DNA of 5,235 bases, taken from NCBI GenBank assembly GCA_947465645.1, contig CANIBQ010000179.1:1-5235 (forward strand), written 5' to 3'. This document shows, piece after piece, positions 1-5,096 of the stretch. The notes beneath the pieces are model-generated. The model was not told the origin of the DNA. It was given only the letters and a program-made list of their open reading frames with translations, and searched no databases. How positions within the stretch are numbered: position 1 is the first letter of the stretch; the number at the start of each line of letters is the position of its first letter. Source of the DNA: Acidobacteriota bacterium. Its GTDB lineage: Bacteria; Acidobacteriota; Vicinamibacteria; Vicinamibacterales; UBA2999. The position numbers and the translations under genes were made by a program.

Positions 1-6
1 ACGCAT
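1..6 (-). CDS. Possible start of a divergently transcribed gene, cut by the left edge
   Basis: On the minus strand an ATG at 6-4 is preceded by a strong Shine-Dalgarno sequence, TAAGGAG (20-14), with a 7-nt spacer. A TATACT -10 hexamer lies at 47-42. Together these look like the promoter, ribosome binding site and start of a gene reading leftward out of the window. Only two codons (Met-Arg) are visible, so nothing can be said of the product. The same bases are open in a plus-strand frame (5-163), which I consider less likely. Confidence is limited because a ribosome site plus ATG can arise by chance. Confidence 0.35.
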
Positions 7-41
7 GAATGAACTCCTTAACAAGCGGGCGGAAGGCGGGC

Positions 42-47
42 AGTATA
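42..47 (-). promoter_or_regulatory. Putative -10 box for the divergent left-edge gene
   Basis: The minus strand reads TATACT, one mismatch from TATAAT. Transcription would start near position 35, giving a 5' leader of about 29 nt that contains the TAAGGAG ribosome site. No good -35 element is visible 17 bp upstream, so this rests on the -10 box and its position. Confidence 0.3.
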
Positions 48-83
48 GCTCAGCCGTCGGGCTCTCGCCCCACCTCATCAATT

Positions 84-115
84 GGATTGTCTTTTGGGAT
101 GGAAGGATTGTCTTT
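84..115 (+). repeat. Two direct copies of GGATTGTCTTT, 21 bp apart, upstream of the receiver gene
   Basis: GGATTGTCTTT occurs exactly at 84-94 and again at 105-115. The 21-bp period equals about two helical turns, so a protein bound to both copies would sit on one face of the DNA. The second copy abuts and overlaps by one base the -10 hexamer TACAAT (115-120). This suggests a regulator site for the receiver gene, but the regulator is unknown and a chance tandem duplication cannot be excluded. Confidence 0.5.
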
Positions 116-120
116 ACAAT
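92..120 (+). promoter_or_regulatory. Putative promoter of the receiver gene, leaderless type
   Basis: TACAAT at 115-120 matches the -10 consensus at five of six bases. A poor -35 candidate (TTTTGG, 92-97) lies 17 bp upstream. Initiation about 7 nt after the -10 box falls at 126-127, at the GTG start codon, so the mRNA would have no leader. Confidence 0.45.
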
Positions 121-125
121 GAGCC

Positions 126-521
126 GTGCCCCCGGTGATCCCGAAGAAAGTGCTTGTGGTTGAAGACGATTCGAGTCTTCGCGAGATGTACCGCTCAGCA
201 CTGGTCTCGGCCGGCTACGCGGTGGTGGCCGTTGAAGATGGGATGGACGCGTTACGCCGCGTTGAGCGCGATGCCCCGCAGGCGGTCGTCCTCGACATGG
301 CTCTACCGCGGATGAACGGCCGCGACGTGCAGCGTGAGCTCAGCTCGCGTCCCGAAACCTCCGGCATCCCCATCGTTGTCGTGAGCGGCAGCGATATCAG
401 CGACCTCAACGAGGCGGACTTCGCCTCGGTGCTGCGAAAGCCGATACACGCGGAAGCGGTGGTCTACGCCATCGACAAGTGCTTTCGTAGAGCGCAGCGC
501 ACGCAAGCCGAACTGTTCTGA
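126..521 (+). CDS. Stand-alone CheY-like response regulator receiver protein
   Basis: This 131-residue cytoplasmic protein is a single receiver domain with no output domain, so it probably acts by protein contact after phosphotransfer from a histidine kinase. The hallmark residues are present: the acidic pocket in VVEDD (residues 11-15), the phosphoacceptor Asp57 in VLDMALPRMNG, Ser87 in VVVSGS, and Lys105 in LRKP. The domain fills residues 8-120 and leaves a short basic tail. The GTG at 126 is chosen because the -10 box would start transcription there; a GTG at 135 would remove three residues without harming the domain. An ATG at 119 is in another frame and runs only to 163. No kinase lies nearby. 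The gene ends 41 bp before ssrA and looks like host chromosome. Its specific pathway cannot be told from sequence. Confidence 0.9.
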   Translation: MPPVIPKKVLVVEDDSSLREMYRSALVSAGYAVVAVEDGMDALRRVERDAPQAVVLDMALPRMNGRDVQRELSSRPETSGIPIVVVSGSDISDLNEADFASVLRKPIHAEAVVYAIDKCFRRAQRTQAELF

Positions 522-523
522 CC

Positions 524-532
524 TGTTACAAT
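524..532 (+). promoter_or_regulatory. Extended -10 promoter of ssrA
   Basis: TGTTACAAT is a TG-N-TACAAT extended -10 element just after the receiver stop codon (519-521). Transcription would begin near 539, giving a leader of roughly 24 nt ahead of the mature tmRNA 5' end at 563. RNase P would remove it, as is usual for tmRNA precursors. No clear -35 is visible, which fits an extended -10 promoter. Confidence 0.5.
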
Positions 533-653
533 CAAGACCAGCAACACGAGACTCTCTCCCGAGGGGGCGACTTTGGCTTCGACGGGGGTACCGATTCGTG
601 GGATGCATGCCGAGCACCATTAACTCGTAAATCTGATGGAACATCCGTTAACT

Positions 654-683
654 GCGGATTCTCAGTACGCTCTCGCAGCCTAA
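654..683 (+). other. ssrA: tmRNA tag reading frame (ADSQYALAA)
   Basis: Nine codons from GCG (654) to GCC (680), followed by TAA (681-683), encode ADSQYALAA. The ALAA end is the degron recognised by ClpXP-type proteases. The resume codon is taken as GCG(Ala) because tags normally begin with Ala and the preceding TAACT resembles the element just before the resume codon in other tmRNAs. The tag is short compared with the 10-residue tag of E. coli. Confidence 0.85.
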
Positions 684-890
684 TTAAGCTGTGAGCGTCT
701 GCCTCAGCCTCGCCTGGTGGTTGGGGGCCAGATGCCATTAAACAGGCTGGCGGTCGGATGGCGGCACGGCGTCCGATCGTGAGAAATACCGGGTCTGGTG
801 CCTGGCGGTTTTTCGCCGCTTCCTCACGCCGGGCATAAGAAACCAGAAGCGGACACGCATGTAGAGTCCTGCGGGGACGTACTTTCGGAC

Positions 891-918
891 GCGGGTTCGA
901 CTCCCGCCGCCTCCACCA
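891..918 (+). other. Putative attachment-site half (attL) in the 3' end of ssrA
   Basis: The T-arm and acceptor end of ssrA lie 85 bp before a tyrosine integrase gene. Islands using such integrases typically recombine within this part of a tRNA or tmRNA gene and rebuild its 3' end. The expected second copy is not seen elsewhere in the window, so the exact crossover and the core length are unknown. This is inferred from position and known integrase behaviour. Confidence 0.5.
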
Positions 919-1003
919 TACTTAAACTATTGAAAAAAAAGCACTTAACAAAATCATAAAACTCCGCGTGTGAACGGCGTGTGGTTCGCGGTACACTGAC
1001 GGC
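919..1003. other. AT-rich gap between ssrA and the integrase gene
   Basis: This 85-bp stretch begins AT-rich (919-962, with an eight-A run at 933-940), unlike the GC-rich surroundings. It then becomes GC-rich, with CGTGTG twice at 967-972 and 978-983. No gene or rho-independent terminator is visible. Its composition fits the start of foreign DNA just inside an island, where integrase arm-binding or regulatory sites often lie. Confidence 0.5.
970..997 (+). promoter_or_regulatory. Putative integrase promoter, leaderless type
   Basis: TACACT (992-997) lies exactly at -12 to -7 relative to the A of the integrase ATG at 1004, so transcription would begin at the start codon. A weak -35 candidate, GTGAAC (970-975), lies 16 bp upstream. 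No Shine-Dalgarno sequence precedes the ATG, which agrees with leaderless translation. Confidence 0.45.
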
Positions 1004-2092
1004 ATGTTGACGATCTTTCGTCGCCACCTCCGGGACTGCTCGCACCGCTCGCGACACTACCGCCGGTGTCAGTGCCCGATTTCCGTGGAGGGCTCGCTCC
1101 GCGGCGAGAAGATCCGCCGCGCGCTCGACCTCACCTCCTGGGAAGCGGCCAGCGACCTCGTCACCCAATGGAACGCGTCCGGCCAGATCGGTGTGATCAA
1201 GGTCGACGTCCCCACCGTGGACGAGGCCGTCCAGAAATTCTTCGAGGATGTGACCGCCCGCGGCCTCAAACCCCCGACCGTCGGCAAGCTCAAGAACCTG
1301 CTCGAAAAGCGTTTGCTGCCGTGGGTCCACTCACGCGGCTTCCGGCTGCTGAAGCAGCTCGAACTGGACGAGGTCCGTCAGTTCCGCGCAACGTGGCCGG
1401 ACGGACCGCTCTCCGCGTACAAGAACATCGAGCGTCTCCGCTCGTTCTTTTCGTTCTGTCTCCAGGCCGGATGGATTCAGAAGAATCCCGCGAAGTTCTT
1501 GAAGCCGCCCAAGGTCGAGCGGCATGATGAACGCGTGCAAGTCTTCACGGCCGAGGACATCGAGAACATTCTTGCGGCCTGCGACGTGTATCCGGCTCGT
1601 AATTCCTACGGCCACGAGAACCGAGCGCGCATCCGGGCGTTCATCCTCGCGCTCCAGTACACGGGATTGCGCATTGGCGACGTCGTCGGACTCAAGAAGG
1701 AACATCTCAAGGGCGACCGGATCTTCCTGCGAACGCAGAAGACCGGCACGAAGGCCTATGTGCCGATACCGGACGTGCTCGTTACCGCATTGAACGGCAC
1801 CGAGAGTGCCAGCGAGTATTTTTTCTGGACCGGCAACGGCCTTCAGAAATCCGCCGTGTCCGATTGGCAGCGAGCGATGCGGAGGATCTTCGCGCTCGCG
1901 AAGGTCGAGGGCCATCCGCACATGTTCCGGCACACATTCGCAACAACTCTCCTGACGAAGGGCGTGCCGATCGAGGACGTGGCGATTCTGCTCGGCCATT
2001 CGACGCCGCTGATCACCGCGAAGTACTACTCACATTTTGTGAAATCTCGTCGAGATCGTCTCGAAGAACGCGTGCGAGAGATTTGGACCTAG
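1004..2092 (+). CDS. Tyrosine recombinase / site-specific integrase of the ssrA-linked element
   Basis: This 362-residue phage-type integrase would cut and rejoin DNA through a covalent 3'-phosphotyrosine link, inserting or excising the island. The N-terminal region (1-65) has a Cys/His cluster, Cys12, His14, His18, Cys22 and Cys24, that may bind zinc. A SAM-like core-binding domain covers about 68-165, and the catalytic domain about 178-355. Catalytic residues are visible: Arg223 in TGLRIGD, Lys246 in QKTGTK, His306 and Arg309 in HMFRHTFA, His332 in LLGHS, and nucleophile Tyr342 in KYYSH (Tyr341 is the alternative). The set is complete, so the enzyme is probably active. It starts 85 bp after ssrA and reads away from it, which suggests ssrA is its target. 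The 44-bp gap to the RHH gene leaves room for a separate promoter. The ATG is favoured by the -10 spacing; there is no ribosome site. Confidence 0.94.
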   Translation: MLTIFRRHLRDCSHRSRHYRRCQCPISVEGSLRGEKIRRALDLTSWEAASDLVTQWNASGQIGVIKVDVPTVDEAVQKFFEDVTARGLKPPTVGKLKNLLEKRLLPWVHSRGFRLLKQLELDEVRQFRATWPDGPLSAYKNIERLRSFFSFCLQAGWIQKNPAKFLKPPKVERHDERVQVFTAEDIENILAACDVYPARNSYGHENRARIRAFILALQYTGLRIGDVVGLKKEHLKGDRIFLRTQKTGTKAYVPIPDVLVTALNGTESASEYFFWTGNGLQKSAVSDWQRAMRRIFALAKVEGHPHMFRHTFATTLLTKGVPIEDVAILLGHSTPLITAKYYSHFVKSRRDRLEERVREIWT

Positions 2093-2110
2093 CGCTTATT
2101 TGCCTTGCGC

Positions 2111-2140
2111 ATCACAGTGATGTAAAGTGATGCACAGTGG
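2111..2140 (+). promoter_or_regulatory. Palindrome and 10-bp-spaced repeats ahead of the RHH gene: probable operator and promoter
   Basis: ATCACAGTGAT (2111-2121) is a perfect palindrome of ATCAC and GTGAT around one base. AGTGATG recurs at 2116-2122 and 2126-2132, and a degenerate AGTGG is at 2136-2140, giving a 10-bp period. Ribbon-helix-helix dimers often bind short repeats about one helical turn apart, so self-repression is likely. TAAAGT (2123-2128) could be the -10 box, placing the transcript start 1-2 nt before the GTG. The operator would then cover the promoter. This is inference from pattern and position. Confidence 0.5.
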
Positions 2141-2325
2141 CTACGCGCCCTAGAACCCTCTCGCAACCAATTCGCGTGACGGTCAGCTTGTCGAAGAGGC
2201 ACCACGAGCAGATCTCGCGTCGTGCCAGACAGCTCCACGTTTCCCTCGGGTGGATCATTCGTGACGCAGTGGACAAGTACATCGGCGGGAAGGACGCGCG
2301 CGTCGCGCCTGCCCATGAGGAGTAG
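2137..2325 (+). CDS. Small ribbon-helix-helix (CopG/Arc-like) DNA-binding protein
   Basis: The 62-residue basic protein matches the ribbon-helix-helix layout: a strand IRVTVSLS (residues 12-19) that would enter the DNA major groove, helix A from about 20 to 36, a turn at HVS, and helix B, LGWIIRDAVDKYI (37-49). The tail after residue 50 looks disordered. It would act as a dimer or higher oligomer on DNA. The GTG at 2137 is chosen because an alternative GTG at 2176 would remove most of the strand; neither has a ribosome site. It follows the integrase on the same strand and is preceded by repeated operator-like DNA. It could be a self-regulating repressor, a directionality factor for the integrase, or an antitoxin without its toxin. 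No toxin partner is adjacent, although the IS now separates it from the next gene. Confidence 0.78.
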   Translation: MATRPRTLSQPIRVTVSLSKRHHEQISRRARQLHVSLGWIIRDAVDKYIGGKDARVAPAHEE

Positions 2326-2364
2326 CGTGGTGCGGACCAACATGACGGCGACCACGTTAGTTCT
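2326..2364 (+). terminator. Weak candidate terminator hairpin after the RHH gene
   Basis: CGTGGT (2326-2331) pairs perfectly with ACCACG (2351-2356) and is followed by the T-rich TTAGTTCTT. The 19-nt loop is long and the stem short, so this may be chance. Before the IS arrived, it would have lain between the convergent RHH and abiEii genes. Confidence 0.2.
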
Positions 2365-2385
2365 TGGCGCGGGGGATCGATGTTA

Positions 2386-2414
2386 ACCCCCAGAGTGTGC
2401 CTGAGTTGATTCGG
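2386..2414 (+). repeat. Left terminal inverted repeat of the IS
   Basis: It begins ACCCCCAG and contains CCTGAGTTGA (2400-2409) followed by TTCGG. The inner 10 bases match the complement of 3395-3404 exactly. The outer part aligns with the right end after a one-base shift. Confidence 0.8.
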
Positions 2415-2451
2415 TCTTGCGTCGCGGATCGGAGTGTGATCTGCTGGGCGC

Positions 2452-3407
2452 ATGGCCGAAGCGTATGCAGTGGCGCTCCGCGAGCGCGTGGTGCGAGCGT
2501 ATGAGGCGGGCGAGGGCAGCTATCCCGTGATCGCGGTCCGCTTCACCCTGGGCGAGGCGACGGTGAAGCGGTGGGTCTGGCGGTCCCGGGGCGAGGGCCC
2601 ACTCGGGCCCACGAAGAAAGGTGGCGGGACCCCGTCGCGCCTCACCGCCGCGGCCGTCGAGGCGCTGGTGACGCAACTGGGTGACCCGACGGCGGGGGAG
2701 ATCACCGCCGCGTACACCCGGACGCGCCGCGGGCGAGCCCGGGTGCACGTGTCGACGATGAAGCGGGCGCTGCATCGGTGCGGCTACGTCGTGAAAAAAA
2801 ACGGCGCTGGCCGCTGGAGGCGACGCGGCCAGACGTCGAGGTCAAGCGGCGCACCTTCCTGAGGCAGGTGCGCCGGATTCCCGTGGCTCGGCTGGTGTTT
2901 CTCGACGAATCCGGCCTGCACCTCGCGATGAGCCGGAGTCACACCTGGGTGAAGCGCGGCACAGAGTACATCGACCCCGTTCCCATGAATTGGGGCACGA
3001 CGCTCACCCTCCTCGGAGCGATCCGCGTCGACGGCTGGGTGGTCCTCCGGTCGATGTTCGCCACCGCGAATGGGGTCCGCTTCGTGGCGTGGCTCACCAC
3101 CCATCTGCTCCCCAAGTTGCGGCGCGGCGACGTGCTCATCATGGACAACCTGCGGGCCCACCACGATGCCCGCGTGGCGCCGGCGTGCCGACGACACGGG
3201 GTCCGCGTGCTCTACTTGCCCCCGTACTCCCCCGACCTGAATCCGATCGAAGCGGGCTGGGCGCTGCAGAAGCAGCACGTGCGGAAGGTCGCCCCACGCA
3301 CGACGCACGCCTTGCGGCGCGTCGCCCGCCGCGCGCGCTACCGCGTCACGCCCCACCACTGTCGACAGTGGTTTGCCCACGCCGGCTATCCGGCTCAACT
3401 CAGGTGA
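2452..3407 (+). CDS. IS630-family transposase made by -1 frameshifting (orfA 2452-2862, orfB frame to 3407)
   Basis: The transposase cuts at the IS ends and joins them to TA targets. The first frame (136 residues if not shifted) carries two helix-turn-helix-like regions: residues 5-45 and about 64-112, ending in the typical CGYVVKK. The second frame carries the catalytic domain. In the 318-residue fused product the acidic triad is Asp152 (VFLDESG), Asp232 (LIMDNLRAHH) and Glu267 (DLNPIEAGW). The last two are 34 residues apart, giving the DD34E pattern of IS630 and Tc1/mariner. The junction reads KK-(K/N)-RRWPLEATRPDV, as expected for an uninterrupted family member. The ATG at 2452 is the first start after an in-frame TGA at 2437, and no good ribosome site is visible. 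The A-run and stem at the junction argue for programmed shifting rather than decay. A one-base deletion or sequencing error in the A-run remains possible. Confidence 0.9.
2796..2832 (+). promoter_or_regulatory. Programmed -1 frameshift signal: slippery heptamer plus stem-loop
   Basis: The heptamer A-AAA-AAC (2796-2802) is in the correct phase relative to orfA codons (GTG AAA AAA AAC). Four bases later a perfect 8-bp stem, CTGGCCGC (2807-2814) with GCGGCCAG (2825-2832), encloses a 10-nt loop. A ribosome slipping back one base enters the orfB frame at CGG (2802-2804). Slippery site, phase, spacing and GC-rich stem all agree. Confidence 0.8.
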
Positions 3408-3419
3408 TCGGTGGGGTGT
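3390..3419 (-). repeat. Right terminal inverted repeat of the IS
   Basis: Read on the minus strand it begins ACACCCCACC and contains CCTGAGTTGA, then GCCGG. It overlaps the last codons and stop (TGA, 3405-3407) of the transposase gene, a compact arrangement seen in small insertion sequences. Confidence 0.8.
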
Positions 3420-4240
3420 TAGCCGGCGATCTGCTTCCAAGGGGCGCCGGGCAAGAGCGTGATTAGACGGGATGAGATTGCTTTGGCTTCGCCATCGATG
3501 TCCCACGGGTCTTGACGGACCGCGACGAGCGGCCCGATGTCCGCGTTGAATTCGTGGTCGCGGAGTTTCGTGAAGAAGTTCTGCTCGAATTGCGCGCGGG
3601 TGATCGGATGTCCGCCCTGACGCATGTATTCCAGGAATGCGGCGACGACGCCTGACGGATCGACGCGCGGGTCCCTCAGGGCGACGGCCAAGTCGAACAA
3701 GTCCCGCCCTTGTTTGCGTTGGTAGAGCGCACGCATCTTCGTGCCGAGGAGTTCGTCGAGCGCGTACGTCTGGATGTTGCAGGAGCCTTCGAACCAGCGC
3801 GAGTTCACGCTGAACGGCACGTTCTGCAGGCCGTAAACGGAAAAGTGTTCGCGCGTATTGGTCTCGACCTTCAGCTTCAGTGGAATGGACGGCGTGTCCT
3901 CCGAATTGATGCGATAGACAAACGTGATCCGGCCGTCACTCTGCTTCCATTGAGGCTTGCCGAGCCAGGGCGTGAGCACGTCGCGTAGTGCGTCCATCAT
4001 GGGGCCGGCCGCGACCGCCCGCGTCTGGACGAGATCGATGTCTTCCGAGTAGCGCGCCGCCGGCCGCAGATGCAGCTTGTAGAGGGCCGTGCCGCCGCGG
4101 AAGGCCAGCGCGTCGTGGAGGATCGGGTTGGAAAAGATCTCGACGAGCGCCCGACTGATGATGAGGTCTTGCTCGACCTGAAAATCCTGCGGCCATGGTG
4201 CATGCTCGCGCCACGCAAGGATGAAGTCGCGCGGAATCAC
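3419..4240 (-). CDS. abiEii: AbiEii-type nucleotidyltransferase toxin of an AbiE abortive-infection toxin-antitoxin pair
   Basis: This 273-residue protein belongs to the AbiEii/AbiGii nucleotidyltransferase family, whose members arrest growth by transferring nucleotides, reportedly to tRNA in related toxins. The core motif is AFRGGTALYKLHL (46-58) followed by SEDIDL (65-70), with metal-binding Asp67 and Asp69. LKLKVET (121-127) may supply the third acid, Glu126. The family block DELLGTKMRALYQR (162-175) leads to GRDLFDL (178-184) with Lys168, Arg170, Asp180 and Asp183. No signal peptide or membrane segment is seen. It starts at GTG, overlaps the end of abiEi by four bases (GTGA), and has the ribosome site GGAGG 7 nt upstream, so the pair is translationally coupled. 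An IS630 element abuts the stop: TAA consists of TA from the target and A from the IS end. All motifs are intact, so it is probably functional. Confidence 0.9.
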   Translation of the reverse strand: MIPRDFILAWREHAPWPQDFQVEQDLIISRALVEIFSNPILHDALAFRGGTALYKLHLRPAARYSEDIDLVQTRAVAAGPMMDALRDVLTPWLGKPQWKQSDGRITFVYRINSEDTPSIPLKLKVETNTREHFSVYGLQNVPFSVNSRWFEGSCNIQTYALDELLGTKMRALYQRKQGRDLFDLAVALRDPRVDPSGVVAAFLEYMRQGGHPITRAQFEQNFFTKLRDHEFNADIGPLVAVRQDPWDIDGEAKAISSRLITLLPGAPWKQIAG

Positions 4241-5040
4241 AGGTCAGCCTCCACGGTGGCGTTCACGTAGATTCGCCACTGCGAGTCACGCGAAGACTTG
4301 CTGTACCGCGCGCCGGGCACGAGCGCCACCGGTTCATGCGCATGTTTGCGGACGAACGCGCTCAACGCCAGCGTCTTGTCCGCCGCGCCGACATGATCGA
4401 GAACGTGGCCGAGGCGTTGTACCCACGGCAGGGGCGCGGCTTCAGCCGCTTGCGCGAGCTTTTTGGGGTCGATGCGTTCCGCGAGTTCGGCCAGAACCGT
4501 CGTGACTTGACTGAATCCGCCGGCATGGCGCGGATATCCGACAAGGTCGATGGCCGTGGCTTCCGGCGTCGACACGACAATGGAGCCGCGCAGCGTATTG
4601 AGCGTTTGGACGGGCACGCGCGATACATTCTTGCGGACGATGAATGCGACCCGGACGCCGCCACACACGATGGGACGTCGGGGTTTCTCGACGACGACCT
4701 GGAATTCCATGGGTCGCTGATGGGCGGCGCCGTGGTACTGCGCGGCCGTGAGCAGGCCGGCGTAGTACCGCAGCTTCAACCGCTTCATCAAGTCGGGAAT
4801 GAATTGATCGGCCGGCAGACACGCCAACGCTCTGTACTCGGGCGGAACGATGACGTGAAAGCCTCTCGCCGGCGATGCGATGCGCTTTTGGCGAGTCAGG
4901 CGGCTCAGCGCCATGTTCCACGCGGGGTGAGAGATGCCGAGCGTCTTGAGGGCCTCTCCCGTGCTGAAGCTGTACCGGCTGGTGGCCGCCAGATGATCGA
5001 GGAATTCTCGAACGGCGGGAGGCTCAAATCCCGGTTTCAT
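4237..5040 (-). CDS. abiEi: AbiEi-type antitoxin with N-terminal winged helix
   Basis: The 267-residue protein is the antitoxin and transcriptional repressor of the AbiE pair. Known AbiE systems are described as type IV, with no direct toxin-antitoxin binding. Residues about 8-65 form a winged-helix region (FLDHLAATSRYSFSTGEAL, then a recognition helix in HPAWNMALSRL, then KRIASPARGFHVIVPPEY). The C-terminal AbiEi-like domain includes LKLRYYAGLLTAAQYHGAA (88-106) and VSTPEATAIDLVGYP (156-170). Two starts are possible: ATG at 5040 and ATG at 5046, two codons longer. I prefer 5040 because the -10 box would start transcription exactly there and there is no ribosome site. The open frame continues to 5190, but that upstream part overlaps the higA end and the promoter. 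The gene lies 56 bp after higA and has its own promoter with an operator-like palindrome, as expected for an autorepressor. Confidence 0.88.
   Translation of the reverse strand: MKPGFEPPAVREFLDHLAATSRYSFSTGEALKTLGISHPAWNMALSRLTRQKRIASPARGFHVIVPPEYRALACLPADQFIPDLMKRLKLRYYAGLLTAAQYHGAAHQRPMEFQVVVEKPRRPIVCGGVRVAFIVRKNVSRVPVQTLNTLRGSIVVSTPEATAIDLVGYPRHAGGFSQVTTVLAELAERIDPKKLAQAAEAAPLPWVQRLGHVLDHVGAADKTLALSAFVRKHAHEPVALVPGARYSKSSRDSQWRIYVNATVEADL
4248..4252 (-). promoter_or_regulatory. Ribosome binding site of abiEii
   Basis: The minus strand reads GGAGG, 7 nt before the GTG start, inside the last codons of abiEi. It decides the abiEii start and supports coupled translation. It also shows that this genome or element uses Shine-Dalgarno initiation for internal operon genes. 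Confidence 0.75.
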
Positions 5041-5046
5041 TTGCAT

Positions 5047-5075
5047 AACATAACAGTTTCTGTTACCTTCCGCAA
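5047..5075 (-). promoter_or_regulatory. abiE promoter with overlapping operator palindrome
   Basis: On the minus strand TTGCGG (5075-5070) and TATGTT (5052-5047) are separated by 17 bp, giving a plausible -35/-10 pair with initiation at 5040, the A of an abiEi ATG. Between them is the perfect inverted repeat TAACAG-AAA-CTGTTA (5065-5051), followed by another TGTTA copy. A repressor bound there would block RNA polymerase. Known AbiEi antitoxins bind inverted repeats in their own promoter, so AbiEi is the likely ligand. Confidence 0.65.
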
Positions 5076-5096
5076 ACGAAACCGGGAAATCGCCAA

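Larger units (their letters stand above)
563..918 (+). ncRNA. ssrA: Transfer-messenger RNA (tmRNA, 10Sa RNA), one-piece form
   Basis: tmRNA with SmpB rescues ribosomes stalled on broken mRNAs and tags the unfinished protein for proteolysis. The 5' end GGGGGCG (563-569) pairs with CGCCTCC (908-914), with one G-U pair, followed by ACCA, forming the alanyl acceptor stem. The conserved 5' segment GGCTTCGACGGGG and the GCATGCCGAG block (604-613) are present. The 3' part has GCATGTAGAG, TTTCGGACGCGGG and a T-arm with loop TTCGACT between GCGGG and CCCGC. The tag frame ends inside a hairpin (ACGC/TCGCAG with CTGTGA/GCGT). Further pairings, such as CGGTCGGA with TCCGATCG, fit the pseudoknots. CCA is encoded. 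At 356 nt the length is normal. No terminator hairpin follows; integration of the downstream element may have displaced it. The 3' end is a common integrase target. Confidence 0.97.
2386..3419 (+). mobile_element. Complete IS630-family insertion sequence, 1034 bp
   Basis: The element is bounded by TA on each side (2384-2385 and 3420-3421), the target and duplication used by IS630/Tc1-mariner elements. Its ends form imperfect inverted repeats sharing an outer CCCC-A block and an inner CCTGAGTTGA. Inside is a two-frame DD34E transposase with an intact frameshift signal. Both ends, all catalytic residues and the frameshift site are intact, so it may still move. It lies between the convergent RHH and abiEii genes. 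I cannot name the exact IS from sequence alone. Confidence 0.88.

Noticed and set aside
5..163. Plus-strand frame of 52 codons starting ATG at 5 (MNELLNKRAEGG...)
   Set aside because: It overlaps the direct repeats, the -10 box and the start of the receiver gene in another frame, shows no recognisable domain, and its codons lack the strong third-position GC of the real genes. It could be a tail of an upstream gene, but I cannot support that.
824..1330. Minus-strand open frame of 168 residues containing MVEAAGVEPASE
   Set aside because: It is the complement of the tmRNA 3' end and the integrase 5' part. The MVEAAGVEPAS motif is a known spurious translation of tmRNA or tRNA ends.
1331..1999. 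Minus-strand open frame of 222 residues
   Set aside because: It is antisense to the integrase core and catalytic domain and contains no motif.
2371..2391. GGGGG...CCCCC hairpin across the left IS boundary
   Set aside because: One arm is host DNA and the other is the IS end, so the pairing arises by chance from the insertion.
2784..3506. Minus-strand open frame of 240 residues across the transposase
   Set aside because: It is antisense to the DD34E domain and crosses the IS boundary into abiEii, with no recognisable motif. It is a shadow in GC-rich DNA.
4249..4256. CCTCCACG resembling the ssrA end (CCTCCACC), as a possible att copy
   Set aside because: The match is only seven bases, CCTCCAC, and lies within abiEi coding sequence at the abiEii ribosome site. 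No T-arm sequence precedes it.
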